From positions 1 through 64,000 of the forward strand of contig NZ_FODD01000004.1 in NCBI RefSeq assembly GCF_900110255.1: a DNA stretch of 64,000 nt, in the 5' to 3' direction. The position numbers and the translations under genes are program-made. Origin of the DNA: Actinacidiphila rubida. GTDB taxonomy: Bacteria; Actinomycetota; Actinomycetes; Streptomycetales; Streptomycetaceae. Below are positions 15,210 to 26,131 of this stretch, in pieces. Within the stretch, counting starts at the first letter, position 1. Every line of letters begins with the position of its first letter. Below the pieces are notes generated by a model. The model saw nothing but the letters and a program-made list of their open reading frames with translations. It was not told where the DNA came from and ran no database searches.

Positions 15210-16481
15210 ATGACCCAGACCGAGGAGATATTCCAGCCCGGCGGGACAGGAAGCGGAGGGGATGACGTAGGCACGACGACGGGGGAGCCGACGGGGACCA
15301 CGGCGGCCGGCAGCGCCGGCAGTGCGGCAGGACGCGGAGCGGCGCTCGGTACGCCGCCCCCCAGGGCGGCCCCCGCCCCGGCGGGCCAGGCCCGGCCGGG
15401 AGTGCGCAAGGACCGGCTGCCGGCGCTGGACGGGCTGCGGTTCGCCGCGGCGATGTCGGTGGTGCTGTTCCACTTCATGGGGCAGACCAGATGGTCGATG
15501 ATCGGCATCTGGGGCCGCCCCTACCAGGAGACCTTTCCCGCCGCCCACCAGTACTTCGCCTTCGGGCGCCTGGGCGTCGACCTGTTCTTCCTGATCAGCG
15601 GATTCGTCATCTGCATGAGCGCCTGGGGACGCACCCCGCGGGACTTCTTCATCTCCCGCGTCACCCGGCTCTACCCGATGTACTGGCTGGCCATCGCGGT
15701 GTCCGCGGCGGTGATCTATCTCACCGACAGCCCGTTCGGGCACCCCAACCCGCGGCTGCTGTTCGCGAACTTCACGATGATGCAGCGCCCTCTCGGGGTG
15801 GACAACCTCGACCCGGTGTACTGGACGCTCTGGCCGGAGCTGTGCTTCTACCTCACCTTCGCGGTGGTGGTGTGGAAGGGGCTGAGCTACCGGCGGGTGG
15901 TGGTCTTCTGCGGGCTGTGGACGGTCGCCGCGGTCATCGCGCCCAGCGCCGACCTGCCGCTGCTGACGCTGCTCGCCAATCCGACCTCGGCGCCGTACTT
16001 CATCGGCGGCATGGCGTTCTACCTGATGTACCGGTACCGGTCGACGCCACTGCTGTGGGGCATCGTCGCGATGTCCTGGCTGCTGGCCCTGCACTTCCTG
16101 CTGGCGCCCAGCGGCGGCAGCAACAACTGGGACACCTGGTCGCCGTGGCGCGGCTGGCTGGTGCTGACGATCACGGTGTTCTACGGGCTCGTCGCGGCGA
16201 TCGCCCTGGGCTGGACCCGGTGGGTGCGCTGGCGGCTGCTGACCACGGCCGGCACGCTGACGTTCCCGCTCTACCTGCTGCACGACGTGACGGGAATGAC
16301 GCTCGCCCACTACTACGGCGACCGGATGGACCCGCGGCTGCTGGTCGCGGTCTCGGTCGCGGCACTCGTGGCGCTGTCGTACGTGGTGCACCGGTACGCC
16401 GAGCAGCCGCTCGCGCTGGCCATGCGGCGGTCCCTGAAGACCGCCGCGTTCGGCCTGCAGCCCCCCGCTCCACGCCGCTGA
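15210..16481 (+). CDS. Acyltransferase 3 family membrane protein (OafA/YrhL-like)
   Basis: The 423-residue product has a disordered Gly/Ala-rich N-terminus (1-65), then RLPALDGLRFAAAMSVVLFH, the typical opening of acyltransferase-3 proteins with the catalytic His, and about ten membrane helices. RLGVDLFFLISGFVI is another family hallmark. Such enzymes acylate exported sugars, lipids or antibiotics at the membrane. Nothing nearby names the acceptor. The ATG at 15210 has only a weak GGCGG upstream. It is probably monocistronic. Confidence 0.88.
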   Translation: MTQTEEIFQPGGTGSGGDDVGTTTGEPTGTTAAGSAGSAAGRGAALGTPPPRAAPAPAGQARPGVRKDRLPALDGLRFAAAMSVVLFHFMGQTRWSMIGIWGRPYQETFPAAHQYFAFGRLGVDLFFLISGFVICMSAWGRTPRDFFISRVTRLYPMYWLAIAVSAAVIYLTDSPFGHPNPRLLFANFTMMQRPLGVDNLDPVYWTLWPELCFYLTFAVVVWKGLSYRRVVVFCGLWTVAAVIAPSADLPLLTLLANPTSAPYFIGGMAFYLMYRYRSTPLLWGIVAMSWLLALHFLLAPSGGSNNWDTWSPWRGWLVLTITVFYGLVAAIALGWTRWVRWRLLTTAGTLTFPLYLLHDVTGMTLAHYYGDRMDPRLLVAVSVAALVALSYVVHRYAEQPLALAMRRSLKTAAFGLQPPAPRR

Positions 16482-16554
16482 CCTGCGGCGCGCTCCGGCC
16501 CGCGCGCCCCCGCGCGGTACCGGGTGTAAGGGGCATCCTCCCGTCGGGGGTGGG

Positions 16555-16581
16555 GTTCTCCCCACCCCTGAGGGGGAGAAC
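16555..16581. promoter_or_regulatory. Inverted repeat upstream of the MMPL gene
   Basis: GTTCTCCCC (16555-16563) and GGGGAGAAC (16573-16581) form a perfect 9-bp inverted repeat with a 9-nt centre. It lies upstream of a TAGCGT -10-like box (16634-16639) in the 218-bp gap before the MMPL exporter gene. It looks like an operator for a dimeric regulator; none is encoded next to it. Confidence 0.35.
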
Positions 16582-16699
16582 GCCCTCCCCGAACTCACCA
16601 GTTGGCCGGATGGGTCGGGCCGCCCCCCGCCCCTAGCGTCGTAGGTGGTCAGAGCGGCAGGTCGCCGCCACCACGACGATCCACACAAGGGGGCACACC

Positions 16700-18993
16700 G
16701 TGAGTCGCGCACGCGGACGCACGCACGGCAGCAGGATGGGCATCGCGGCGGCGATGGGCAGTTGGAGCGCCCGCCACCGCTGGGCGGCGGTGGGCGGCTG
16801 GCTGCTGCTCGTCGTCCTGGTCGTGGTCATCGGGCAGGCCGCCGGCCGCCACGACGTCGACGAGGACCGGGCGATGCCCGGCGAGGTCTCGCAGGCGGCC
16901 ACGATCATGGACGACGCCGGACTGGCCGACACGGCGAGCGAGATGGTCCTGATCCAGGCCCGGCACGCCGGCACCACCGTGGACGACCCGGCCTTCCGGG
17001 CCGCCGTCGGCGACGTGGTGGCCGCGGTCAAGGGCACCGGCAAGGTCACCGCCGTCGAGTCGCCGTACACCACCAGGGCCGTCTCGGCCGACCACCGCTC
17101 CGCGCTGGTCCGGTTCGACATGGCAGGACCGAAGGACAAGGCCGCCGACCAGGTGCAGCCCGTCCTCGACGCCGTCGACAAGGTCCAGGGCGGCCACCAG
17201 GACCTGAAGATCGCCGAGTTCGGCGACGCCAGCTCCGAGCAGGCGGTCAACCACGCCTTCGGCTCGGACTTCAAGACCGCCGAGTACTCGGCCCTGCCGG
17301 TGGCGCTCGGCATCCTGCTCGTCGCGTTCGGCGCGCTGGTCGCCGCACTGCTGCCGGTCGTGCTGGCCATGACCGCGTTCCTCGGCGCCACCGGCGTCGT
17401 CGCCCTGGTCAGCCACGCGGTGCCGATGAGCGACACCGCCAACTCCGTGATGCTGCTGGTGGGTCTGGCCGTCGGCGTCGACTACTGCCTGTTCTACCTG
17501 CGCCGGGAGCGCGAGGAGCGGGCCGCGGGGCACGACCCGGCGACCGCGCTGCGGATCGCCGCGGCGACCTCCGGCCGGGCCATCCTGATCTCCGGCATCA
17601 CCGTGATCGTGGCCATGGCCGGCATGCTGTTCACCGGCATCGGGGACTTCGAGGCGATGGGCGTGGCGACCATGATCGTCGTCGCCATCGCGATGATCGG
17701 CTCGGTCACCGTGCTGCCCGCGCTGCTGTCGCTGCTCGGCGAGCGCGTCGAGAAGGGCCGGCTGCCGTTCCTGCGCCGGGCCGCGCGGAAGGGCGCTCCG
17801 GCCGCCGGTCCCGCCGGCGGCGGCAGCCGCTTCTGGCGGACCGTGCTGCGCCCGGTGCTGCGCAGCCCGAAGGCCGCCACGGTGCTGGCCGGCGGAGTGC
17901 TGGTGGCGATCGCGATCCCCGCGTTCGGCATGCACACCGCGAACCTGTCCATGGACCAGGAGCTCGGCGGCCACCTGAAGGTCGTCCAGACCTACGAGGC
18001 GATCAACGCCGCGTTCCCCGGCGGCCCGGACCCGGCCCACGTCGTCGTCAAGGCCGACGACATCACGGCACCGGCCGTCACCCGGGCCATCGCCGACTTC
18101 CGCGCCCAGGCCGTCTCCTCCGGCGCCAGCCGGGGCCGGTCACCCTGACCGTGCACGCCGACCGGAACATCGCCGAGATCCACGTGCCGCTGGCCGGCGG
18201 GACCGACCGCGGCAAGGCGGAGGCCGACCTCCACCTGCTGCGCGACCACGTCCGCCCCGCCACGCTCGGGAAGGTCGCCGGACTGCGGGCGCCGATCACG
18301 GGCGAGACCGCGGGTTCCATGGACTTCAACCACAAGATCACCAGCAGCGTCCCGCCGGTGTTCGCCTTCGTGACGGTCTTCGCCTTCGTGCTGATGCTGC
18401 TGTCCTTCAGGTCGCTGACCATCGCGCTGACCTCGGTGGTGCTCAACCTGCTCTCGGTGGGTGCGGCCTACGGCGTGCTGACCATGGTCTTCCAGCACGG
18501 CTGGGGCGCCTCGCTGGTCGGCGCGACCGGCACCGGCGCCGTGGTGGCCTGGCTGCCGCTGTTCCTCTTCGTGATCCTGTTCGGGCTGAGCATGGACTAC
18601 CACGTCTTCGTGGTCTCCCGGATCCGCGAGGCCCGCATGCGCGGCCTGACCACCAAGGCCGCCATCGAGCAGGGCATCACCACCACCGCGGGCGTGGTGA
18701 CCAGCGCCGCGGTGATCATGGTGGCGGTGTTCGCGATCTTCGGGACGCTGTCCATGCAGAGCATGAAGCAGATGGGCGTCGGCCTGGCCTTCGCGGTGCT
18801 CATCGACGCCACGGTGATCCGCGGGGTGCTGCTGCCGGCGGTGATGAGCCTGCTCGGCGACCGCAACTGGTACCTGCCGCGCTGGATGCACCGCCTGCCG
18901 GACCTGACCCACGACGAGCCGGCCGCCGCGGCGCCCGCCGCCCCGCAGGCCCCGACCGCTCCCCCGGTGCCGACGGGCCACGGCCGCTACTGA
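16700..18993 (+). pseudogene. MMPL/RND-family transporter, interrupted by a single-base frameshift near 18136
   Basis: Read across the shift the product has about 764 residues, the usual size for actinobacterial MMPL transporters: two repeats, each with one helix, a large extracytoplasmic loop, and five helices. Landmarks include VGLAVGVDYCLFYLRREREE in the first half and LFGLSMDYHVFVVSRIREAR in the second, the loading Asp-Tyr motifs. Frame 1 stops at 18148 after a family-unlike ASRGRSP; the other frame takes over at GPVTLTVHADRN. A missing C in GGGGC-CGG at 18134-18139 explains it. Translation of the unrepaired gene yields only the first half. GTG 16700 follows AAGGGGG by 6 nt. It may export lipids or hydrophobic compounds; substrate unknown. 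Confidence 0.82.
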
Positions 18994-19044
18994 CGGGCCC
19001 CGCGCCCGCCGCCGACCGCCCCGCACGGCCCCCGCGGGGCAGCG

Positions 19045-19080
19045 CAGCGCCCCCGTACCCGCCCGGGTACGGGGGCGCTG
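19045..19080 (+). terminator. Terminator hairpin after the MMPL gene
   Basis: A perfect 17-bp stem, CAGCGCCCCCGTACCCG (19045-19061) with its complement at 19064-19080. It follows the MMPL stop at 18993 and precedes the sigma factor promoter. No T-run is present. Confidence 0.75.
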
Positions 19081-19107
19081 TCGGTGCCCGCTAGTACGGT
19101 GGGAAAC

Positions 19108-20121
19108 ATGACCGCAAGGAACAGCAGCGCAAGCGCCGCGGTGGTTCCGTCCGCCGGCGAGGTGGAGAGCCGGCTGGAGGACTACCGGGTCGAACTGACC
19201 GGCTACTGCTACCGCATGCTCGGCTCGGTCTTCGAGGCCGAGGACGCGGTGCAGGAGACCCTGGTCCGCGCCTGGCGCGCGGCCGACCGCTTCGAGGGAC
19301 GCTCGTCGCTCCGCTCGTGGCTGTACCGGATCGCCACCAACGTGTGCCTGGACAGCCTGAACGCGGGCAAGCGCCGCGCCCGGCCGATGGACCTGTCGCC
19401 CGCCTCGCACGCCGGCGCGGTGCTGCCGGACATGACGCCGGAGTCGATGTGGGTCGAGCCGGTGCCGGACGCCCGCGCCGTGCCCGCCGCGGGCGCCGGC
19501 GACCCGGCCGACGTGGTGGTCTCCCGCGAGACGATCCGGCTGGCGTTCGTCGCCGCGCTGCAGCACCTGCCGCCGCGGCAGCGCGCGGTGCTGATCCTGC
19601 GCGAGGTGCTGGCGTGGAAGGCGAGCGAGACCGCCGAGCTGCTCGGCACCACCGTCGCCTCGGTGAACAGCGCGCTGCAGCGCGCCCGGGCCACCCTCGC
19701 CGAGGCCGAGGTGGGCGCCGACGTCCCGCCCGCCGCGCCGATGGACGGCGCGCAGGAGGCCCTGCTGGCTCGCTACGTCGACGCGTTCGAGCGCTACGAC
19801 CTGGACTCGCTGACCAGCCTGCTGCACGAGGACGCCACGCTGAACATGCCGCCCTACCCGCTGTGGCTGCGCGGTCGCGAGGAGATACGCGCCTGGTTCC
19901 TGGGCACCGGCGCCGGCTGCAAGGGCTCGCGCCTCCTCCCGGTGAGTGCGAACGGCGCACCGGGCTTCGGCCAGTACCGTCCCGACCCCGACGGCGGCCA
20001 CCGCGCGTGGGCGCTGCAGGTGCTGGACGTCACCGACGGCCGGATCACCGGTCTCAGCTCATTCCTCGACACCGAGCACCTGTTCCCCCTCTTCGGCCTC
20101 CCACTCGAACTCCCCGGCTAG
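19108..20121 (+). CDS. ECF RNA polymerase sigma factor with C-terminal SnoaL-like domain (SigG/TIGR02960-like)
   Basis: The 337-residue protein has sigma region 2 (about 35-100, [20 protein letters not shown] and [16 protein letters not shown]), sigma region 4 (about 145-205, [20 protein letters not shown] and [10 protein letters not shown]), and a SnoaL/NTF2-like C-terminal domain (about 215-335). Sigma factors of this build often lack a classical anti-sigma factor and are thought to be tuned by their own C-terminal domain. The ATG is 7 nt after TACGGT (19095-19100), so the transcript is probably leaderless. Its last 63 bp overlap the convergent STAS gene at 20059. Confidence 0.87.
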   Translation: MTARNSSASAAVVPSAGEVESRLEDYRVELTGYCYRMLGSVFEAEDAVQETLVRAWRAADRFEGRSSLRSWLYRIATNVCLDSLNAGKRRARPMDLSPASHAGAVLPDMTPESMWVEPVPDARAVPAAGAGDPADVVVSRETIRLAFVAALQHLPPRQRAVLILREVLAWKASETAELLGTTVASVNSALQRARATLAEAEVGADVPPAAPMDGAQEALLARYVDAFERYDLDSLTSLLHEDATLNMPPYPLWLRGREEIRAWFLGTGAGCKGSRLLPVSANGAPGFGQYRPDPDGGHRAWALQVLDVTDGRITGLSSFLDTEHLFPLFGLPLELPG

Positions 20122-20358
20122 ACCGGCCAGTTCGACCAGGGCTCGCAGGTCCGCCGAGGCACCGCGCAGCCGCACGCGGTGACCGGTGCGGCGGGCGGCC
20201 AGGCGCAGGCGGGCCAGCGCGGCGACCGCGCCGAGACCGCCGAGGGCCTGGCTGTCCGGTGGCTCGGCGGCGGCCGGCAGGCCGCTGACGTCCACCGTGA
20301 CCAGGCGCTCGACGGGATCCGGACAGGCCGGTTCCTGCGGGTCGCGGTCCGCCGCCAC
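20059..20358 (-). CDS. STAS-domain protein convergent with, and overlapping, the sigma factor gene
   Basis: A 99-residue protein; GTG 20358 is preceded by GGGAGGAG at 8-nt spacing, which supports it as a real gene. Residues 20-80 ([15 protein letters not shown] onwards, then [22 protein letters not shown]) resemble MlaB-like or anti-anti-sigma STAS domains. The usual phospho-acceptor Ser/Thr position is not obvious. Its 3' end lies 63 bp inside the sigma factor gene on the other strand. The pairing suggests a partner or antagonist in the same regulatory circuit, but that is inference from position. Confidence 0.65.
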   Translation of the reverse strand: MAADRDPQEPACPDPVERLVTVDVSGLPAAAEPPDSQALGGLGAVAALARLRLAARRTGHRVRLRGASADLRALVELAGLAGEFEWEAEEGEQVLGVEE

Positions 20359-20676
20359 ACTCGCTCCTCCCGGCCGGTCCGGACACGTCCTCAGCACGCG
20401 CCGGCACGCGTCGGCCCGCACCGGCCCGCACCGGCCTTCGACGGGGCCGGCGGGGCCCGAGGTCCCGCATCGGGGCCTCTGGGATATCGACCGCGCGCGC
20501 AGCCGTAACTCATCGCACCCGTGGGTACGTATGCGCCGCGGATTCCTGGGAAACCCGACGGAATTCCCGGGGGCGAGGGTGCGAGACTTGCCTGTGTCCG
20601 AACGAACGGCCGATGACCGCGGCATATGCGATCGGTCGGACACCCCAGCAGGCGGACGGAAGGCGAGAGGCTGGAC
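20359..20676. other. Divergent intergenic region between STAS gene and phosphotransferase gene
   Basis: The 318 bp hold the STAS ribosome-binding site at the left. At about 20546-20573 an imperfect inverted repeat, CCTGGGAA and TTCCCGGG, could be an operator. No further ORF with a ribosome-binding site, RNA gene or known riboswitch was recognised. Confidence 0.4.
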
Positions 20677-21540
20677 ATGGCGGACGCGGTGTTCACGCAG
20701 GAACGGGCGCGGGCGGTACTGGACGCGGCCGGCCACGCCCAGGCCGACCTGCTGTCCTTCGGGGAGAACGCGGTGTTCGCGGCCGGCCGCCTGGTGATCA
20801 AGGTCGGCCGGGGCGCCGACCTGCTGGACCGGGCCCGGCGCGAGGTCCGCACCGCGGACTGGCTCGCCAAGCACGACGTGCCCGCGGTGCGCTCGGCCGA
20901 GTCCGAGGTGCGGCTCGTCGAGGGTCACCCGGTGACGTACTGGCAGCGGCTGCCGGAGTCGCTGCGGCCCGCCGAACCGGCTGACGTCGCGCCGCTGCTG
21001 CTGCGCGTCCACGCCCTGCCCGAACCGGACTTCGGCCTGCCGCCGCGGGATCTGCTCGGCGGCGTCGAGCGCTGGCTGCGGCTGGCCGGCGACGCCGTCG
21101 ACCCGGCCGACGCGGCGTTCCTGCGCAGGCGCAGGGACGGTTTCGCGGACGCGGCCGCGGCCCTCGAACCCCACCTGACGCCCGGTCCGATCCACGGCGA
21201 CGCGCTGCCCCGCAACGTGCACATCGGCCCGGACGGCCCGGTCCTGGTCGACCTGGAGACCTTCTCCTCCGACCTGCGCGAGCACGACCTCGTCGTGCAC
21301 ACCCTCAGCCGTGACCGCTACGGCGTGCCCGCCGCCGCGTACGACGCCTTCACCGCCGCGTACGGCTGGGACGTCGCCGCCTGGCCCGGCTGCGAGGTCC
21401 TGCGCGGCGCCCGCGAGACCGCCAGCTGCGCCTGGGTCGCCCAGCACGCCCCCGCCAACCCCGCGGCCCTCACCGAGTTCCGCCGCCGCGTCGCCTCCCT
21501 GCGCGCCGGCGACCCCACGGTCCGCTGGTATCCGTTCTGA
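20677..21540 (+). CDS. Aminoglycoside phosphotransferase (APH)-family kinase-like protein
   Basis: The 287-residue protein has the APH/choline-kinase fold: a small N-lobe with VIKVG as the ATP-binding lysine strand, the Brenner motif IHGDALPRNV with catalytic Asp175, and VDLETF in place of the metal-binding IDF/IDW. Such proteins phosphorylate small hydroxylated molecules, but the substrate here is unknown and resistance should not be assumed. ATG 20677 follows AGGCGAGAGG by 5 nt. Confidence 0.78.
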   Translation: MADAVFTQERARAVLDAAGHAQADLLSFGENAVFAAGRLVIKVGRGADLLDRARREVRTADWLAKHDVPAVRSAESEVRLVEGHPVTYWQRLPESLRPAEPADVAPLLLRVHALPEPDFGLPPRDLLGGVERWLRLAGDAVDPADAAFLRRRRDGFADAAAALEPHLTPGPIHGDALPRNVHIGPDGPVLVDLETFSSDLREHDLVVHTLSRDRYGVPAAAYDAFTAAYGWDVAAWPGCEVLRGARETASCAWVAQHAPANPAALTEFRRRVASLRAGDPTVRWYPF

Positions 21541-21604
21541 TGGCGGCCCTCCCGCCTACGGGCGCCACCGGCCCCCGCGGCGAGGTACCCGCCGGCACCC
21601 GGTG

Positions 21605-22321
21605 TCAGCCGCGCAGGGGGACGGACGTACGCAGGGGCCAGGCGGTGTCGACCTGGGTGTCCTGGGAGCCCTTCCTGGCGAGCCACGCGGCGAAGTCCTC
21701 GGCCCAGGAGGCGTACCAGGCGGTCTGACGGGTCTGGAGGTCGGCGAGGTCGGCCTCGGCGACCTCGGGGAAGCGCAGGGCCAGGGCGCGGGCCACGCGG
21801 ACCGCGGCGAGGGCGTCCACCCCCGCGTCGTGCGCGCCGTCCAGGGCGACGCCGTAGACCTGGCAGGCGGCCTCCAGGGTGCGCTTGCCGCGGCGGTACC
21901 GGTCGAGCGCGCGGTCCAGCACCAGCGGGTCGATGACGGGGCCGGGCGTGCCGCCCTCGGCCACCAGCGGCGGCAGCGCGTACCGCCGCAACTCCTCGTC
22001 GAGCAGCGTCAGGTCGAACGGCGCGTTGTAGACCACCACGGGCACCCCGGCCGCCCAGTGGCGGCGCAGCGCGTCGGCGACCTCCGCCACGACCTCCGGA
22101 GCCGGCCGCCCCTCGGCGGCCGCCCGCTGGGTGCTGACGCCGTGTATGGCCGTGGTCTCCGCCGGGATCGGCACGCCGGGGTTCGCGAGCCAGGCCCGGT
22201 GCCGCACCGGCTCGCCGCTCTTCACCTCGGTGACCGCGGCCGTCACGATCCGCGCCTGGCGCGGATCCGTCCCCGTGGTCTCCAGGTCGAAGCCGACCAG
22301 CAGATCCTCATGCCATGCCAT
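21605..22321 (-). CDS. DnaQ-like 3'-5' exonuclease (DEDDh)
   Basis: A 238-residue single-domain exonuclease. The DEDDh catalytic residues are visible: Asp12 and Glu14 in GFDLETTG, an Asp in YNAPFDLTLLD, and the His/Asp of GAHDAGVDA. The length and lack of a polymerase fit the stand-alone epsilon-like exonucleases annotated as DNA polymerase III epsilon subunit in actinomycetes; a role in DNA or RNA trimming is possible. ATG 22321 follows GGAAGGA by 7 nt. It lies 81 bp downstream of the HEPN protein gene and may be co-transcribed with it. Confidence 0.88.
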   Translation of the reverse strand: MAWHEDLLVGFDLETTGTDPRQARIVTAAVTEVKSGEPVRHRAWLANPGVPIPAETTAIHGVSTQRAAAEGRPAPEVVAEVADALRRHWAAGVPVVVYNAPFDLTLLDEELRRYALPPLVAEGGTPGPVIDPLVLDRALDRYRRGKRTLEAACQVYGVALDGAHDAGVDALAAVRVARALALRFPEVAEADLADLQTRQTAWYASWAEDFAAWLARKGSQDTQVDTAWPLRTSVPLRG

Positions 22322-22402
22322 GGCGCGTCCTTCCAGCCGATTCCCCCGTGTGCCCTGCCATCATCCCGTGCCCCACTGACAGCGCCGCGGGGCGGGCCGG
22401 GT

Positions 22403-23650
22403 TCAGGACACCGGGCGCGAATCGGTCCAGATCCCCTCGAACTCCTCGCGGTAGACCTCGAACAGGCCGCCCTCGTTCGGGCGTTCGCCCTCGACCACCT
22501 TGCGTGATCCGCCGCGCAGCACCATCACGGGGACCTCCATGCCGCGTGCCCGCCGCAGGTACGTCTGCACGACCGCCAGGCCGTCGCCGCTGTCGCCGTC
22601 GACCAGGTAGGCGGTGAAGCGCGGGGTCTCGTCGAAGACCTGGATCTCGAACGCGCCCTGGTCCCGCAGCCGGGCCCGCACCCGGCGCATGTGCATGATG
22701 TTCATCTCGACCGAGCGGCCCAGCTCGCCGCGCCCGAGGCCGAGTTCCCGCTCGCGCCGGCGCACCGCGCTGCTGGCGGGGTTGAGGAACGCCAGCCGTA
22801 CCCGGCAGCCGGACTCGGCCAGCCGCACCAGGCGCCGCCCGGAGTAGTTCTGCACCAGCAGGTTCAGGCCGATCCCGATCGCGTCCAGCCGCCGGGCACC
22901 GGCGAACAGGTCCTCCACCGGCAGCTGGCGCTGCAGCCGCACCCGGTCCGGGTAGACGCCGATGACGTCGGCGTAGCGGTCGGCGACCAGCTGCTCGACC
23001 GCGTCCACCGGCAGCCGCTGCGAGGTGTTGCGGGGGGCGCCGGCGCCCAGCAGTTCCAGCAGCCGCGCCGAGGCCCGCTCGGCCTGGTCCAGCACCGTCC
23101 TGGACAGCGCCCGGTTGCGCGACACGACGTGCCGGGCCACCTCCAGCTCGTCCAGGGCCAGTTCGAGTTCGCGCCGGTCGTCGAAGTACGGCTCGAAGCA
23201 GGGCCAGTGCTGGACCACCAGCTCGCGCAGCTGCGGCAGGGTGAGGAAGCTCAGCACGTTGTCGTCGGCGGGGTCCAGCAGGAACCCCTTGCGGCGGCTC
23301 ACCTCGCGGACGGCGACCGCCCGCTGCACCCACTCGCCGCCGGCCGGGCCGGCCGCGGCCACCACCCACTCCTCGCCGTGCACCGGCTCGTAGATCGGCC
23401 GCAGCACGGCGTTGACGACGGCGCGCAGCCGCTGCTCGACGAGATTGAGCCAGACGTACGCCCGCCCGGCCCGGCGCGCCCGGGTCCGCACCTCGGCCCA
23501 GGCCTCGGCACCCCAGTCCAGTTCCGCTCCGATCTCCAGGGGCGCGGCGAGGGTGACCGCGCCACTCGGGCCGTCGGCGCTGGCGTCGTCAGCGACGTGC
23601 CGGTCGCCCTGCTCACCGCCACCCGGGAGCATCAGACCTCCGGACGTCAC
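22403..23650 (-). CDS. SAV2148-family HEPN-domain protein
   Basis: A 415-residue protein that I recognise as the SAV2148 family, conserved in Streptomyces and of unknown function. Highly conserved stretches include YVWLNLVEQRLRAVV, VREVSRRKGFLLDPADDNVL and HWPCFEPYFDDRRELE. A Swt1-like HEPN helix is around residues 165-195. The canonical HEPN nuclease motif RNxxxH aligns with R173-HVVS-R178, so the catalytic His appears to be Arg. The C-terminal part may hold a second, phospholipase D-like or Rossmann domain, not identified. GTG 23650 has GGGAGG 9 nt upstream; a TTG at 23683 is in frame. It is divergent from glgX. No MNT-type antitoxin gene lies beside it. Confidence 0.82.
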   Translation of the reverse strand: MTSGGLMLPGGGEQGDRHVADDASADGPSGAVTLAAPLEIGAELDWGAEAWAEVRTRARRAGRAYVWLNLVEQRLRAVVNAVLRPIYEPVHGEEWVVAAAGPAGGEWVQRAVAVREVSRRKGFLLDPADDNVLSFLTLPQLRELVVQHWPCFEPYFDDRRELELALDELEVARHVVSRNRALSRTVLDQAERASARLLELLGAGAPRNTSQRLPVDAVEQLVADRYADVIGVYPDRVRLQRQLPVEDLFAGARRLDAIGIGLNLLVQNYSGRRLVRLAESGCRVRLAFLNPASSAVRRRERELGLGRGELGRSVEMNIMHMRRVRARLRDQGAFEIQVFDETPRFTAYLVDGDSGDGLAVVQTYLRRARGMEVPVMVLRGGSRKVVEGERPNEGGLFEVYREEFEGIWTDSRPVS

Positions 23651-23759
23651 CGTTGCACCGCCTCCCACCCCGTCCACGATCAAGGAAGGGTACTGCGGTG
23701 CGGGGGGTGCCGCAGCGGTATCGACCCTACTTGACGACTAACGGAAAACCTCATCACCC

Positions 23760-23788
23760 TTGCGATTGCGCCCTGTTGTGGCTAGGTC
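23760..23788 (+). promoter_or_regulatory. Candidate glgX promoter
   Basis: TTGCGA (23760-23765) and TAGGTC (23783-23788) are 17 bp apart, the right spacing for a housekeeping sigma factor. This places a start site about 100 bp before glgX at 23894. The same gap must carry the divergent HEPN gene promoter. Confidence 0.35.
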
Positions 23789-23893
23789 ACCCTCGGGTGG
23801 GGCGTGATGGGAGGATGCGGGTTCGGCAACACAACTGCCGGGATCGCGGGAGATGTCCCACGAGGTCCGGTTCCGGAGTGGAAGAGTCACTAC

Positions 23894-26032
<2,139 letters not shown>

Positions 26033-26131
26033 CGGCGCTCCGGGCGCGGGCGGTGGCCGGCTCGGGGCACGGAGTGGCGTTCGGACCGCTCCGGCGCGCC
26101 CCGGGCGCCGATCCGGGGTAGAGAAGACCCC

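Noticed and set aside
15210..18993. Secondary-metabolite gene cluster (acyltransferase plus MMPL exporter)
   Set aside because: No PKS, NRPS, terpene or RiPP biosynthesis genes are present; both are common stand-alone genes.
20677..21540. Aminoglycoside resistance enzyme
   Set aside because: APH-fold proteins are numerous and diverse; nothing links this one to antibiotics.
22403..23650. Toxin-antitoxin or abortive-infection HEPN module
   Set aside because: No MNT or other antitoxin partner, conserved core-genome setting, and the catalytic His appears to be missing.
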